From CAZKRU01 sp964555235 (GTDB lineage: Bacteria > Verrucomicrobiota > Verrucomicrobiia > Methylacidiphilales > CAMAQI01), in the NCBI GenBank assembly GCA_964555235.1, contig CAZKRU010000095.1, positions 1-12,961 of the forward strand: DNA of 12,961 nt. Direction: 5' to 3'. Below the pieces are notes generated by a model. It had not been told where the DNA came from, did not search any database, and worked only from the letters and a program-made list of their open reading frames with translations. This document shows positions 1 to 7,797 of the stretch, in pieces. A program made the position numbers and the translations under genes. The first letter of the stretch is position 1. Each line of letters opens with the position of its first letter.

Positions 1-20
1 AAGGGCTCGAAGGGAGACCC

Positions 21-314
21 TCAGTGAAGGGCCATTTCTGTTTTGGACACTAATGAAATCCTTCCCAACCCCTCCCGTTCGTGGGATTTCTCAGCGAGTG
101 CGGATTTCCAGGCTGGCGTTGTAAATTCCCGATAGCCGCCGTTCTCTTTTCCGACATCAAAATTATAGGAGCCACAAAAATAGTCTTCCGTTCCCTTCCC
201 TTTTTCTCCCGTAAAATTTTCAGGGGAGATCGATCGACTTCGCGCCGGAGAGTGGCGCCAGAGATTTTCAAGATGAACACCGAGACCTGAAAATGCCGGA
301 GAATTGGTATTCAT
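21..314 (-). pseudogene. Remnant of a GH172 (DUF2961) glycosidase with internal deletion
   Basis: Read from the ATG at 314, this frame encodes 97 residues made of two recognisable pieces of a GH172/DUF2961 protein. The N-terminal piece ends in the family's early block 'ARSRSISPENFTGEKGKG' (about 192-245). It is followed at once, in frame, by a block that normally lies some 200 residues later, 'GTEDYFCGSYNFD' and 'EFTTP' (about 114-194). After 'TTP' the expected 'YAGLPQV' is replaced by an unrelated basic tail that ends at 21. Intact members are roughly 350-400 residues, so most of the catalytic domain is gone. GH172 enzymes act on fructo- or arabinofuranosides; this copy cannot be active. A purine-rich GGGAGGG lies about nine bases before the ATG, and the start is 20 bases past the stop of the PhoD-like gene, so it may once have been the last gene of that unit. 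The family match is from memory of conserved motifs, not a search. Confidence 0.72.
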
Positions 315-334
315 GAAAATCGTCCCTCCCGGGC

Positions 335-2215
335 TCAATGGGGAGTGGCGCTTACCTTGGGGGAGTAGGGAGAACTCTGTCCTCCCTTATCTCTGGCCCG
401 GATCATAAATTCGTAAATGATTCCACTGGTGAGTCCAGTCGCGAGGTAGCTGGTTGCGGTCTTCGGGAGGCTTGCCATGGTGTAGGGGGCGGTGCTTCCC
501 TTGGGGCGGTAGCGAAGTTGATAGCTGGCAAGGTCCGACTCAAGATTGGGGTTCCAACTGAGGGAGACCGAGCCAACTCCTTCTACCGGCGCAAGACCGG
601 TTGGAACGGCGGGCGGCGCGTCTGCGATGCCATTGCTGACCGTGACCGTGACGGCTGCCGATTCGGTGAAATGCATGGCATCTCTTGCAACTGCAACCAG
701 AGAGTGTGATCCGTCGGCAATGGTTCGCGTATCCCAATTAAGCTGATACGGTGAGCTTGCGATTTCGGTTCCCAAATTGGCGCCATCGAGCTCGAACTGT
801 ACTCCGAGAACGGCAACATCATCATTTGCGGTCGCCGTGAGTGGAACAATCCCCGAGAGAGTGGCACCCGTGGCCGGACTGGTGATTGAGACCGACGGAG
901 CCGCATCAATGGGAGTCGAATTCGTCAGTGGCATAATCGCCGTATAGAGATCGCTCCCGTCCTCGGTCATGAAGTGGAGTTTCAGTGTGTTTGTCTCCAA
1001 GGTATCGACTTCAATCACTCCCACGCAATCTTTTGCAGCGGTCGGCTGTTCAAAATTTCCCCAAACAAATCCGGGAGGCCGAGGCTTTGAGCTCAAATCA
1101 TGATAATCAGGTTTGGCCATGGGACCGGCAAGCATATCCCAGACATTGGTGCGCGGTTTACACAAGGCGGCGGTGTGTCGATCCCCCGAGCAAAGCAGAA
1201 CGGTGTCGGTTGCGCGTACGGCATTCAAAATTTCATTTTGCGCCTTAGTATTCCAATTCCACGAGAAGGATTTGGGGATAAAGATCACTTTCACACGCGC
1301 CGTGGAGGAGGCGAGCTCAGTAAGAAGCCAATTTTTTTGTTCGGCTCCCATGATTCCTGCTCCCGTGCCATCATAACGACGATTGTCGGTGAGAAAGAAA
1401 TCGACTTCGCCAATGGACCATTTGCGATAGCTGTTGGCAGGCCAAAGTGTTCCCGGCATCGTATCGGCGTAAGCGGGAAGAGTGCAGGGGAGGACGGAAT
1501 TGTCTGGATAGTCAGGGTAGGCGGGACCTGTGGCAAGAATACCGTAGTCGTGATCGTCTTGCATCGCCATGATAGGGGTCGTTGTGAGAAAATCACTTAA
1601 ATCAGGATGGGTTAGAGACTTCCGATAGTCAGCCGCGTAGCCGTCATAAGTCTGAGTGCTGGGGACGTCATGTTTGGTATCCCAATAACTCCAATCCCCA
1701 AGCATCGCATAAAAGGCGGGGTTTTTAGCTTTGGCAACTCGCGCCGTGGGAATCGGGCCGTTATTGTTGAGACAGGAACTGAAAGAAAAAGTAAACTTGG
1801 AAGGGACTCCTTTCGCGGGACGTGCCGGCATACTTCGAACAACCGGGTCCAGAATTCCCGAGGTAGATGCCGGAGGAGCAATTTCGGATTGCCAAGACCA
1901 GCTGGCTCCCGGTCCGCCACAGGAGGGCATTCGGATGCGAGCGGCATTTGCTGCATTGGTCGGAATCCAATTCGAATAAGTGATCGCTCCGGGATTGTTG
2001 TCGGGCCATGCACGCACTCGGATGTTGGCGGGTCCGCTCGCGTGGACGCAGACATCCAAGGAATCTTCGAGAATGGACGAAGCTGCAGTGACCGGAGCAG
2101 GGACGGCAGCGAAACCCAAACTGGGACGGAGAAGGAGACTGCCCCCGAGAATGGTGGCCCCCGTTTGTACGAAATTTCTGCGACTGATCGGTTTTGGGTT
2201 GGGAGTATTTTTCAT
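335..2215 (-). CDS. PhoD-like alkaline phosphatase/phosphodiesterase with Ig-like and FN3 domains, Tat-exported
   Basis: A 626-residue metallophosphoesterase of the PhoD type, expected to cleave phosphate mono- or diesters outside the cytoplasm. The N-terminus has a twin-arginine signal ('SRRNFVQTG' at residues 11-19, then a hydrophobic run and an alanine-rich region). Metal-site motifs follow the family order: FSSC near 144-147, 'LGDW' near 172-175, 'DDHDYG' at 220-225 and 'SGDRH' near 343-347. After the catalytic domain come a bacterial Ig-like module (about 438-527, with 'DDVAVLGVQFELDG') and a C-terminal fibronectin type III module (about 535-626), probably for binding surfaces or glycans. 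I chose the ATG at 2215 because it puts the Tat motif 10 residues in; an in-frame TTG at 2257 would add 14 residues before the signal. Neither start has a good ribosome site. It lies behind a large inverted repeat, so it is probably transcribed apart from the sulfatase operon. The natural substrate is unknown. Confidence 0.9.
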   Translation of the reverse strand: MKNTPNPKPISRRNFVQTGATILGGSLLLRPSLGFAAVPAPVTAASSILEDSLDVCVHASGPANIRVRAWPDNNPGAITYSNWIPTNAANAARIRMPSCGGPGASWSWQSEIAPPASTSGILDPVVRSMPARPAKGVPSKFTFSFSSCLNNNGPIPTARVAKAKNPAFYAMLGDWSYWDTKHDVPSTQTYDGYAADYRKSLTHPDLSDFLTTTPIMAMQDDHDYGILATGPAYPDYPDNSVLPCTLPAYADTMPGTLWPANSYRKWSIGEVDFFLTDNRRYDGTGAGIMGAEQKNWLLTELASSTARVKVIFIPKSFSWNWNTKAQNEILNAVRATDTVLLCSGDRHTAALCKPRTNVWDMLAGPMAKPDYHDLSSKPRPPGFVWGNFEQPTAAKDCVGVIEVDTLETNTLKLHFMTEDGSDLYTAIMPLTNSTPIDAAPSVSITSPATGATLSGIVPLTATANDDVAVLGVQFELDGANLGTEIASSPYQLNWDTRTIADGSHSLVAVARDAMHFTESAAVTVTVSNGIADAPPAVPTGLAPVEGVGSVSLSWNPNLESDLASYQLRYRPKGSTAPYTMASLPKTATSYLATGLTSGIIYEFMIRARDKGGQSSPYSPKVSATPH

Positions 2216-2296
2216 AAATGGTTGAATGAAGAATACGGTGGGACCATTGAAAATCAAATGCGGCTCTACTTAACTCGTTAAGAAGTCGATTTTGTC

Positions 2297-2421
2297 TCTC
2301 GCGAAGTTCGCCAAGGCGCCAAGAAAGCCATTTTGGTTTTAATTAAGAAGGGTAAACTTCCAGCTCTGCTGGAGGTATCTGACTTTGAACAATCCTTCGC
2401 GCCTTGGCGGACTTGGCGAGA
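2297..2421. repeat. Large imperfect inverted repeat with nested hairpin (REP-like, possible terminator)
   Basis: Two 23-base arms, 2297-2319 and 2399-2421, are reverse complements at 21 of 23 positions; the left arm contains 'GTTCGCCAAGGCGC' and the right 'GCGCCTTGGCGGAC'. The 79 bases between them hold a second hairpin, TTCCAGC/GCTGGAG with a three-base loop (2358-2374). The GCCAAGG/CCTTGGC palindrome resembles a dispersed intergenic repeat I associate with Verrucomicrobiota and related genomes, often near GxxExxY genes. It fills most of the 230-base gap between the SDR gene and the PhoD-like gene. In the RNA it could stop transcription of the operon or stabilise its 3' end. There is no U tract right after the stem, so a classical terminator is not shown. 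Confidence 0.7.
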
Positions 2422-2445
2422 AACAACTACTTAACGGTTTCTTCT

Positions 2446-3462
2446 TTAGGAGATTCTCTTGGCCTGACTTAATCCGAGTTCGTAGGCGGCAATGATCGTT
2501 TCGAGTGTGCAATTCCACGTCTCGTCAATCGATTGAGCTTCAGGATGCGCATCCAGCCAGTCGATCGATTTCTGAATGCCTTGGGCAAAGGTCGTGGTGG
2601 CGACGAAATCAGGGACGAAGCGTTTAATCTTGCTGTTATCAAAAACGACGCTGACGCTCTTGTCGCCGAGAAGTGTCCCTCTCGATTCGGGCGAGAATGC
2701 CGCAATGAAGTCAGAAGGAATATGGATAATCTTCGCTTCTCCACCGGCAGCCTTCGCAATGGTCAGATAGATCTGGTCCCATGTCAGAACTTCATCCGTT
2801 GTGATGTGAAATGCGTGTCCGATGGCCTGGACGTGTCCGAGCAATCCGACAATTCCTTTCGCAAAATCGGTATTATGTGTGATGGTCCAGAGGGATGTTC
2901 CATCTCCGGGAACGACGAGTTTCTTCCCCTTTCGAATCGCATCGATCATGGTAAAGGGATGATTCCAGCTATTGGTAACGGCCGGCACAAGAGTGTCACC
3001 ATACGTCAGTGAGGGACGCACGATGGTGATTGGAAAACCGTTGGTTCGATATTCCAGCATGAGACGTTCCTCGCAAGCGATTTTCTCCCGGGAGTATTCC
3101 CAAAATGGATTCGCCAGTGGCGTCGATTCGGTAATGAGATAGTGCGAAACGGGTCTTTGATAGACCGAAGCAGAGCTGATAAAAAGATACTGACCGACTT
3201 TACCTCTGAAAAGTTCGATGTCTGTTTCGATGTGCTTCGGAGTAAACCCGACCCAATCAACGACGACGTCGAAGGAATGATTTTTCAAAGCCTCTGCCAC
3301 CGAGGCTGGATTGCGAATATCTCCTTGGATGAGTTTGGCATCGGGAATGACATGGCCACTACTGCTGCGATTGAGCAGATACAAATCGATTCCTCGGGAG
3401 ATGGCCAGGCGAGAAGCGGCGATGCTGATTTTACCGGTGCCACCAATAAATAAGACTTTCAT
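2446..3462 (-). CDS. NAD(P)-dependent epimerase/dehydratase-like SDR protein
   Basis: A 338-residue extended or atypical short-chain dehydrogenase/reductase. The N-terminus has the dinucleotide-binding turn 'GGTGKIS' (residues 7-13), an acidic residue after the third strand ('GDIR', 47-50), the 'FISSASVY' strand (94-101), a Tyr-x-x-x-Lys pair in 'YSREK' (Y123, K127) and 'RPSLTYG' (149-155). This is the layout of NAD-dependent sugar epimerases and of the CSP41/isoflavone-reductase-like group, so a cytoplasmic enzyme acting on a sugar or sugar nucleotide is likely. The exact reaction cannot be read from the sequence. The ATG at 3462 has an AGGA eight bases upstream. It lies 33 bases after the stop of the upstream sulfatase and is probably the last gene of the Gfo/Idh-sulfatase operon. 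The inverted repeat just downstream marks the operon's likely end. Confidence 0.88.
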   Translation of the reverse strand: MKVLFIGGTGKISIAASRLAISRGIDLYLLNRSSSGHVIPDAKLIQGDIRNPASVAEALKNHSFDVVVDWVGFTPKHIETDIELFRGKVGQYLFISSASVYQRPVSHYLITESTPLANPFWEYSREKIACEERLMLEYRTNGFPITIVRPSLTYGDTLVPAVTNSWNHPFTMIDAIRKGKKLVVPGDGTSLWTITHNTDFAKGIVGLLGHVQAIGHAFHITTDEVLTWDQIYLTIAKAAGGEAKIIHIPSDFIAAFSPESRGTLLGDKSVSVVFDNSKIKRFVPDFVATTTFAQGIQKSIDWLDAHPEAQSIDETWNCTLETIIAAYELGLSQAKRIS

Positions 3463-3495
3463 AAGGGGAATCCTGAGGTTGTTTTGAAATTAAAT

Positions 3496-4965
3496 TCAAG
3501 CCGGGACATGATCGGGGCGCATGAGATATCGACTGGCGCCATACCGATTCGGTTCTGCGTAAGGATCTTCCAATTTTTCCATCAGCTTCCAAAGGGCTTC
3601 TCGGGCTTCTCGAATGGCGTCGGCATAGTCGAGATCGTTAATCCCATTATGAAGTTCGGAGGGGTCGCGTTCCAGATCGTAAAACTCATCCCAGTCAAAT
3701 CCGTTAAAAACATATTTGTAACGGTGTCCGATCAAAATACGCTGAGTATATAAAAACTCTCCACCGTAATAGACGTTTAGAAGATGATCTGGACCAGTCA
3801 CCTTGGGATCACGAAGAAGGGGGGTCAGATCTTTTCCGTGAGAGAATGGAAGAGGGGAGGCTCCTGCCACTTGAACAAAGGTGTGGGCCCAATCATGTAG
3901 ATGGACGAGGGTATTGGTTTGGCTTCCTGGTTGAATAACTCCGGGCCAACGAGCGATCATCGGAATGCGGTGAGTCTCTTCGTAAGGCATCCATCCCTTG
4001 ATAAACATTTGGTGGGCTCCCATCATGTCCCCATGATCACTGGAGAAAACGACCAAAGTGTTATCCGCTTGTCCGGTTTCCTCAAGCGTCTGAAGAATCT
4101 TTCCGACATAGTGGTCGAGTTGCTCACAGTAGGCAAAATAGTGTCTTAAGCCTTCTTTGAAGGCCTTTTCATCGAGTTGATTCCAGAGACTTGCCTCTCG
4201 AGAATGAAGCCCTGGCTTATCCTTGAACGTCTCTTGATAATAGCTTTTTGGGAGTTCAATTTCGTCGATTGAGTAATGATCTAAAAACTGTCGCAACGGA
4301 GTGTACGCATCATGGGGTTCGGGGAAGTGGACTTCAACGTGCCACGGTTTCCCTTTTGACGAAAAATCTCGCACCATGCCACTGGCTTGTTCAGCGAGAA
4401 AATGAGTATGCGTCGATTCAGGCGCACTCTCATCACACGCCCACATGAGGAAAGGCTGGTCTCCTGTCCCAGGCCAACTAACGAATTGTTCGCCGGATAT
4501 CTTTATTTCAAAGGACTTTTGGTAATGAGTGTAAAGTTCCTCGTCAGAAATTCCGTGGCGCTTCTGATAATCTGGACCAACATCCTTTAAATCACGATTT
4601 TCGTGAAAGCCAAAATCCAGAGGGCCTCGGGTGTGGCTGGCGTGCCATTTTCCACAGTAACCGAGATGGTAGCCCGCATCGCGGAGACGCTGGGAGTAGG
4701 TTACGACTTCAGGCTGCATATCCCGGTGAAGCGAGGTGGGGACGTGAATTTGAGTAAAGACGCCATTTTTCCAAGGGTAGGAACCACTGATGAGCATGGC
4801 CCGAGCCGGACAGCAAAGACTGATCGGAGTGTAGGAACGTTCGAAAAGCATTCCTTGTGATGCGAGGCGATTGAGATGGGGCGTTCGCGCCAGGGATCGG
4901 TTGGCAATCCCATGCCAAGTGTGCTGGTCCGCCAGAATAAAAAGGATATTCGGTTGGGTGGGCAT
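3496..4965 (-). CDS. Type I (formylglycine) sulfatase, cytoplasmic
   Basis: A 489-residue S1-family sulfatase that would remove sulfate esters from a carbohydrate or similar substrate. The signature C-x-P-x-R is 'CCPAR' with Cys51 as the residue converted to formylglycine, followed by 'AMLISG'. Metal-binding elements are 'LADQH' at 11-15 (the first of the usual two aspartates is alanine, common in one branch), 'GKWH' near 105-108, and 'SSDHGD' near 308-313 with D310 and H311. The C-terminal subdomain has 'YDLERDPSELHN', typical of the family. There is no signal peptide or membrane segment, so it should act in the cytoplasm on an imported substrate. Its ATG is four bases after the stop of the second sulfatase gene, indicating co-translation. 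No formylglycine-generating enzyme lies in the window, so maturation must be supplied from elsewhere. The substrate is unknown. Confidence 0.95.
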   Translation of the reverse strand: MPTQPNILFILADQHTWHGIANRSLARTPHLNRLASQGMLFERSYTPISLCCPARAMLISGSYPWKNGVFTQIHVPTSLHRDMQPEVVTYSQRLRDAGYHLGYCGKWHASHTRGPLDFGFHENRDLKDVGPDYQKRHGISDEELYTHYQKSFEIKISGEQFVSWPGTGDQPFLMWACDESAPESTHTHFLAEQASGMVRDFSSKGKPWHVEVHFPEPHDAYTPLRQFLDHYSIDEIELPKSYYQETFKDKPGLHSREASLWNQLDEKAFKEGLRHYFAYCEQLDHYVGKILQTLEETGQADNTLVVFSSDHGDMMGAHQMFIKGWMPYEETHRIPMIARWPGVIQPGSQTNTLVHLHDWAHTFVQVAGASPLPFSHGKDLTPLLRDPKVTGPDHLLNVYYGGEFLYTQRILIGHRYKYVFNGFDWDEFYDLERDPSELHNGINDLDYADAIREAREALWKLMEKLEDPYAEPNRYGASRYLMRPDHVPA

Positions 4966-4969
4966 CTGC

Positions 4970-6328
4970 TTAATTCCAAGCTCCGTGATGAACGGGAAGC
5001 GAGGTGAGATTCATTTCAAAAGGCCCGTCTGCAGGATCGAGTGAATCCGCCGTATTGATTTTTGCGCCGACAGGAATCGATACCTGATCGTTTAAGAGGG
5101 GATCTGAAGTTTTTTTCATCCACTGATGCAGTCGTTTTTCAAGTCCTTCGCGAATCTTCTGATATTGGACGGAGGAAAGCAAATTATTTGATTCATGGGG
5201 ATCCAGAAGCAGATCGTAGAGTTCGATATTCGCTAAAGAGGCTTCTCCCCAACCGATTCCGAGGAGGGTCTCTTTACTTAACGAGGCGTCGCAGTTGGCA
5301 AGAGATCGCTTGTCAGTGCCAAAGCGTTTGATGAGTTTGTACCGATCGGTTCGAATACAACGCATCGGTTCGTAGGCCGCGTGGAAGGTTACCTCAGAAA
5401 AGATCTCATCTCGGATCTTATCGGTTTTTCCTTCAAAAAGGGGAACCAGACTTTTTCCCTGAAGATGTGAGGGAGGATCCAGTTTGAGCAATTCGCAGAT
5501 GGTTGGGTAAACATCCAGATGAGAAACCAATGCGTCCAATGATTTTCCTGCAGAAGGATTTCCCGGATAACGCATCATCAAGGTCACCCCGATTCCGTGA
5601 TCGGTGAGATGACATTTCATTCCGGGAAAGGCAATGCCATGATCGGTGGTGATGATGATCAGAGAGTTCTTGTCGTATCCTTGTTCTGAAATGGTGCGAA
5701 GCACGGCGCCGATATTCTCATCCGCAAGACTCATGGTGTGGTGAAAATCTGCCATATCTTTTCGAATGGATGGCAAATCCGGCAGAGGAAGCGGCGGAGT
5801 GATCTGGTCCGGATTAAATTTCGTGTAATCCGCGGAATCATAGGGGCGATGTGGATAAAAGAGTCCGAAGGATAAGAAAAAGGGAGTGGCGTGCGGTTTT
5901 TTCAGAAAAGCAATGGCGGCCTCGGTCCGGATTTTGTCTTTATCTGCATGTTCATGACCCTCAGAAATCGGAGGAACCGATTCGTACGGGAGATCCCCCA
6001 TCGATGAGTTGAATTCGTGCTGTACCCCACAAAGCGCCGTATGAAATCCCGCTCGTTTGAGAAAAGCGCCGAGGTGGTGTTCCGGGTGTGTGAGTTTAAA
6101 GCCACGGTGTGCTAATCCGATCATTCCTGATTCATGTGGAGTCATCCCGGTGAGCAATCCGGCGCGACTCGGAGCGCAAGTGGGCCCGCAACAAAACGCA
6201 TTTCGAAAAAGAGTCGCCTCTTTGGAAAAGGCCATTAAGGCGGGAGTCGAAATCGAAAACCCATAGGGGCTAATGTAGCGTCCCATGTCGTGTGTATGGA
6301 TGTAAATAATGTTTTGAATCGGATTCAT
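4970..6328 (-). CDS. Type I sulfatase, N-sulfoglucosamine sulfohydrolase-like branch, cytoplasmic
   Basis: A 452-residue S1-family sulfatase. It has the textbook site 'GPTCAPSRAGLLTG' with Cys51 as the formylglycine precursor. The N-terminal 'IYIHTHDMGRYISPYG' (residues 8-23) and later 'LAHRGF', 'GVQHE' (101-105) and 'TTDHGIAFPGMKCHLTDHG' (227-245) are features of the branch related to heparan N-sulfatases (SGSH-like). D14, D229 and H230 are expected metal ligands. There is no signal peptide, so the enzyme is cytoplasmic. It starts six bases after the Gfo/Idh stop codon without a ribosome site of its own, and its stop lies four bases before the next sulfatase start; translational coupling is likely on both sides. 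Two different sulfatases in one operon suggest a substrate with sulfate at two positions or both O- and N-sulfate. The SGSH-like label describes sequence similarity and does not prove the substrate. Confidence 0.95.
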   Translation of the reverse strand: MNPIQNIIYIHTHDMGRYISPYGFSISTPALMAFSKEATLFRNAFCCGPTCAPSRAGLLTGMTPHESGMIGLAHRGFKLTHPEHHLGAFLKRAGFHTALCGVQHEFNSSMGDLPYESVPPISEGHEHADKDKIRTEAAIAFLKKPHATPFFLSFGLFYPHRPYDSADYTKFNPDQITPPLPLPDLPSIRKDMADFHHTMSLADENIGAVLRTISEQGYDKNSLIIITTDHGIAFPGMKCHLTDHGIGVTLMMRYPGNPSAGKSLDALVSHLDVYPTICELLKLDPPSHLQGKSLVPLFEGKTDKIRDEIFSEVTFHAAYEPMRCIRTDRYKLIKRFGTDKRSLANCDASLSKETLLGIGWGEASLANIELYDLLLDPHESNNLLSSVQYQKIREGLEKRLHQWMKKTSDPLLNDQVSIPVGAKINTADSLDPADGPFEMNLTSLPVHHGAWN

Positions 6329-6334
6329 TTGATT

Positions 6335-7570
6335 TTAAATCAGTAAGTTGGATTTTTCGTTTCGGAGGGAACTCGTTCGTTTTGAGAGAGGGAGCGAACT
6401 TTTTTTGGCCCAAGGAAGATTTAATTCCGAAGGAAGTGCGTGATGCGTGAGGCATTGATGCAGGTCCGCTTCAATTCCTTGAATGAAAAGGCCGCTGGAG
6501 TTTTCGCGTTTGTAGCTTTCTAAATGACGATTCGAAATCGCGAGAATTTCCTCGGTCCGATGAAGCTCGTCAATGCAGGCCACTTGGGGATAGGCGTTTT
6601 TCGTGGTGTAAATCGGCGAAAACGAATTCTCGAGTCGATCCAAGACAATCGAGAGCATTGCTTTGAAAGAGACTTCGAGGGGTTCCAGTGGAAGGAGATT
6701 CGTTTGATTGTTTTGATTCGTCCAGATGGCTTTCTCTTGATGAGTCCAATGGAGCTCTCCTTCATTGCCGACGATATGCATGTGAACCGGATGACTGGTC
6801 GGACAGCAATGAGTGGTTGCTGCTTGAATTTGAATCCCGGCATCCGTTTTGATGCGAATGACCGCCGTATCAAAACTCTCAATCGGGTAGCATCGATAGA
6901 GTTCGGCTTCCATTGAGGAGAGCCAGGAGGAGTCGGAGGGAGTGATTCCGCTCCAGTACAGGGAGAGATTTAAGAAATGAGCCATCGCATTGTTGAGAGG
7001 GGAATCTCGCAGGGGAAGATTGCCGAGATTTACTTTTCCCGCCCAAGTATTGCGGGAGTAATAGGACTCGGTTCGAGAAGCGAATCCACTCCAACGAATC
7101 GAACGCAATCGGCCGATGCGTCCTGCGGAGAGCTCTCGTTGAATCGTTTGAGCGGAGGTCGAATAGAGGTCCTGGTAGCCAACCGCAACCCATTTCCCCG
7201 TGCGTGCTTCCGCTTCTTGAATTGATTGGACTTGTTCAATGGAGGCGGCGAGCGGTTTTTCAATGAGTACATTTGCCCCGGATTCGAGCGCAGCGACGGT
7301 GATCGATTCGTGCAGGTGAATCGGAACCGGGATCAGACATAAATCCATTCGCCCTTTCCATTCGTGTAGCATCTCTTCCCAGCGATCGTAGAGGCGAACT
7401 CCCAGAGCGATGAGTCGGTCACACGCTGCTTTTTCTTCCTCGCGATTCACCACCACCGCCGCCACAAAATTCAACGTTTTCTGTTGAAGGGCGGCTTCGA
7501 GCTGGCGGAGATAGACGCGTCCATAGCCGGAGATGCCGATGAGTCCGACGGTAGGTAGAGACTTTTTCAT
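6335..7570 (-). CDS. Gfo/Idh/MocA-family oxidoreductase
   Basis: A 411-residue NAD(P)-dependent sugar oxidoreductase. The Rossmann turn is 'GISGYG' (residues 12-17) and the conserved lysine motif is 'IEKPLAAS' (103-110), with K105 as the usual catalytic or nicotinamide-contact residue. The second half shows a PLNNAMAHFLNL block in the place where the family carries its active-site histidine. Members oxidise, reduce or eliminate at ring carbons of sugars and inositols, and some remove substituents by a transient 3-keto step. It is the first gene of the operon with the two sulfatases and the SDR, so it probably acts on the same sugar before or after desulfation. The last 80 or so residues (serine-, lysine- and arginine-rich near the end) are not typical of the fold. 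The ATG at 7570 lacks a clear ribosome site but lies just before the Rossmann strand, which fixes the start well. Confidence 0.92.
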   Translation of the reverse strand: MKKSLPTVGLIGISGYGRVYLRQLEAALQQKTLNFVAAVVVNREEEKAACDRLIALGVRLYDRWEEMLHEWKGRMDLCLIPVPIHLHESITVAALESGANVLIEKPLAASIEQVQSIQEAEARTGKWVAVGYQDLYSTSAQTIQRELSAGRIGRLRSIRWSGFASRTESYYSRNTWAGKVNLGNLPLRDSPLNNAMAHFLNLSLYWSGITPSDSSWLSSMEAELYRCYPIESFDTAVIRIKTDAGIQIQAATTHCCPTSHPVHMHIVGNEGELHWTHQEKAIWTNQNNQTNLLPLEPLEVSFKAMLSIVLDRLENSFSPIYTTKNAYPQVACIDELHRTEEILAISNRHLESYKRENSSGLFIQGIEADLHQCLTHHALPSELNLPWAKKSSLPLSKRTSSLRNEKSNLLI

Positions 7571-7609
7571 GGAATCGGTTCAGTAAAATAACTGGAACGG
7601 TTGGTTTAA

Positions 7610-7619
7610 GAGGCGCCTC
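7610..7619. promoter_or_regulatory. Candidate LacI-type operator upstream of the operon
   Basis: GAGGCGCCTC is a perfect 10-base palindrome centred on CpG, as is usual for LacI-family operators. It lies 40 bases before the Gfo/Idh start. Just upstream on the minus strand are TTGCGG (7652-7657) and TATCTT (7628-7633) with an 18-base spacer, a weak -35/-10 pair that would place the palindrome at or just after the transcription start. A second imperfect palindrome, AACTG-GAA-CGGTT, lies at 7590-7602. The split LacI-family gene next to it would be the natural binder. The site is inferred from symmetry and position only. Confidence 0.35.
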
Positions 7620-7797
7620 ATATTTTCAAGATAACGCTCTGCCCGGGTTTCCCGCAAGTCGTCGAATATGATACACGTAACGAAATCAGGCGGCAGATTG
7701 GTTGGGCGACCTCTCCTAGGGTGCCGGCGGGTTAGAAGGTGTCATCTTATTGCGTAATCCTCAATCATTCAGAAACGGTTGAATGAAGAACTGAAGT

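Noticed and set aside
318..347. Terminator at the end of the PhoD-like gene
   Set aside because: A CTCCC/GGGAG stem overlaps the stop codon, but it is only five pairs with a ten-base loop and is followed by just four T, too weak to call.
1100..2281. Long plus-strand open frames of 166 and 203 codons opposite the PhoD-like gene
   Set aside because: They lie wholly or almost wholly antisense to a gene with clear domain motifs, and their peptides are arginine/glycine/serine-rich without any recognisable pattern.
2533..3012. A 159-codon plus-strand frame opposite the SDR gene
   Set aside because: It is antisense to a well-supported gene, has no ribosome site, and shows no protein-like motif.
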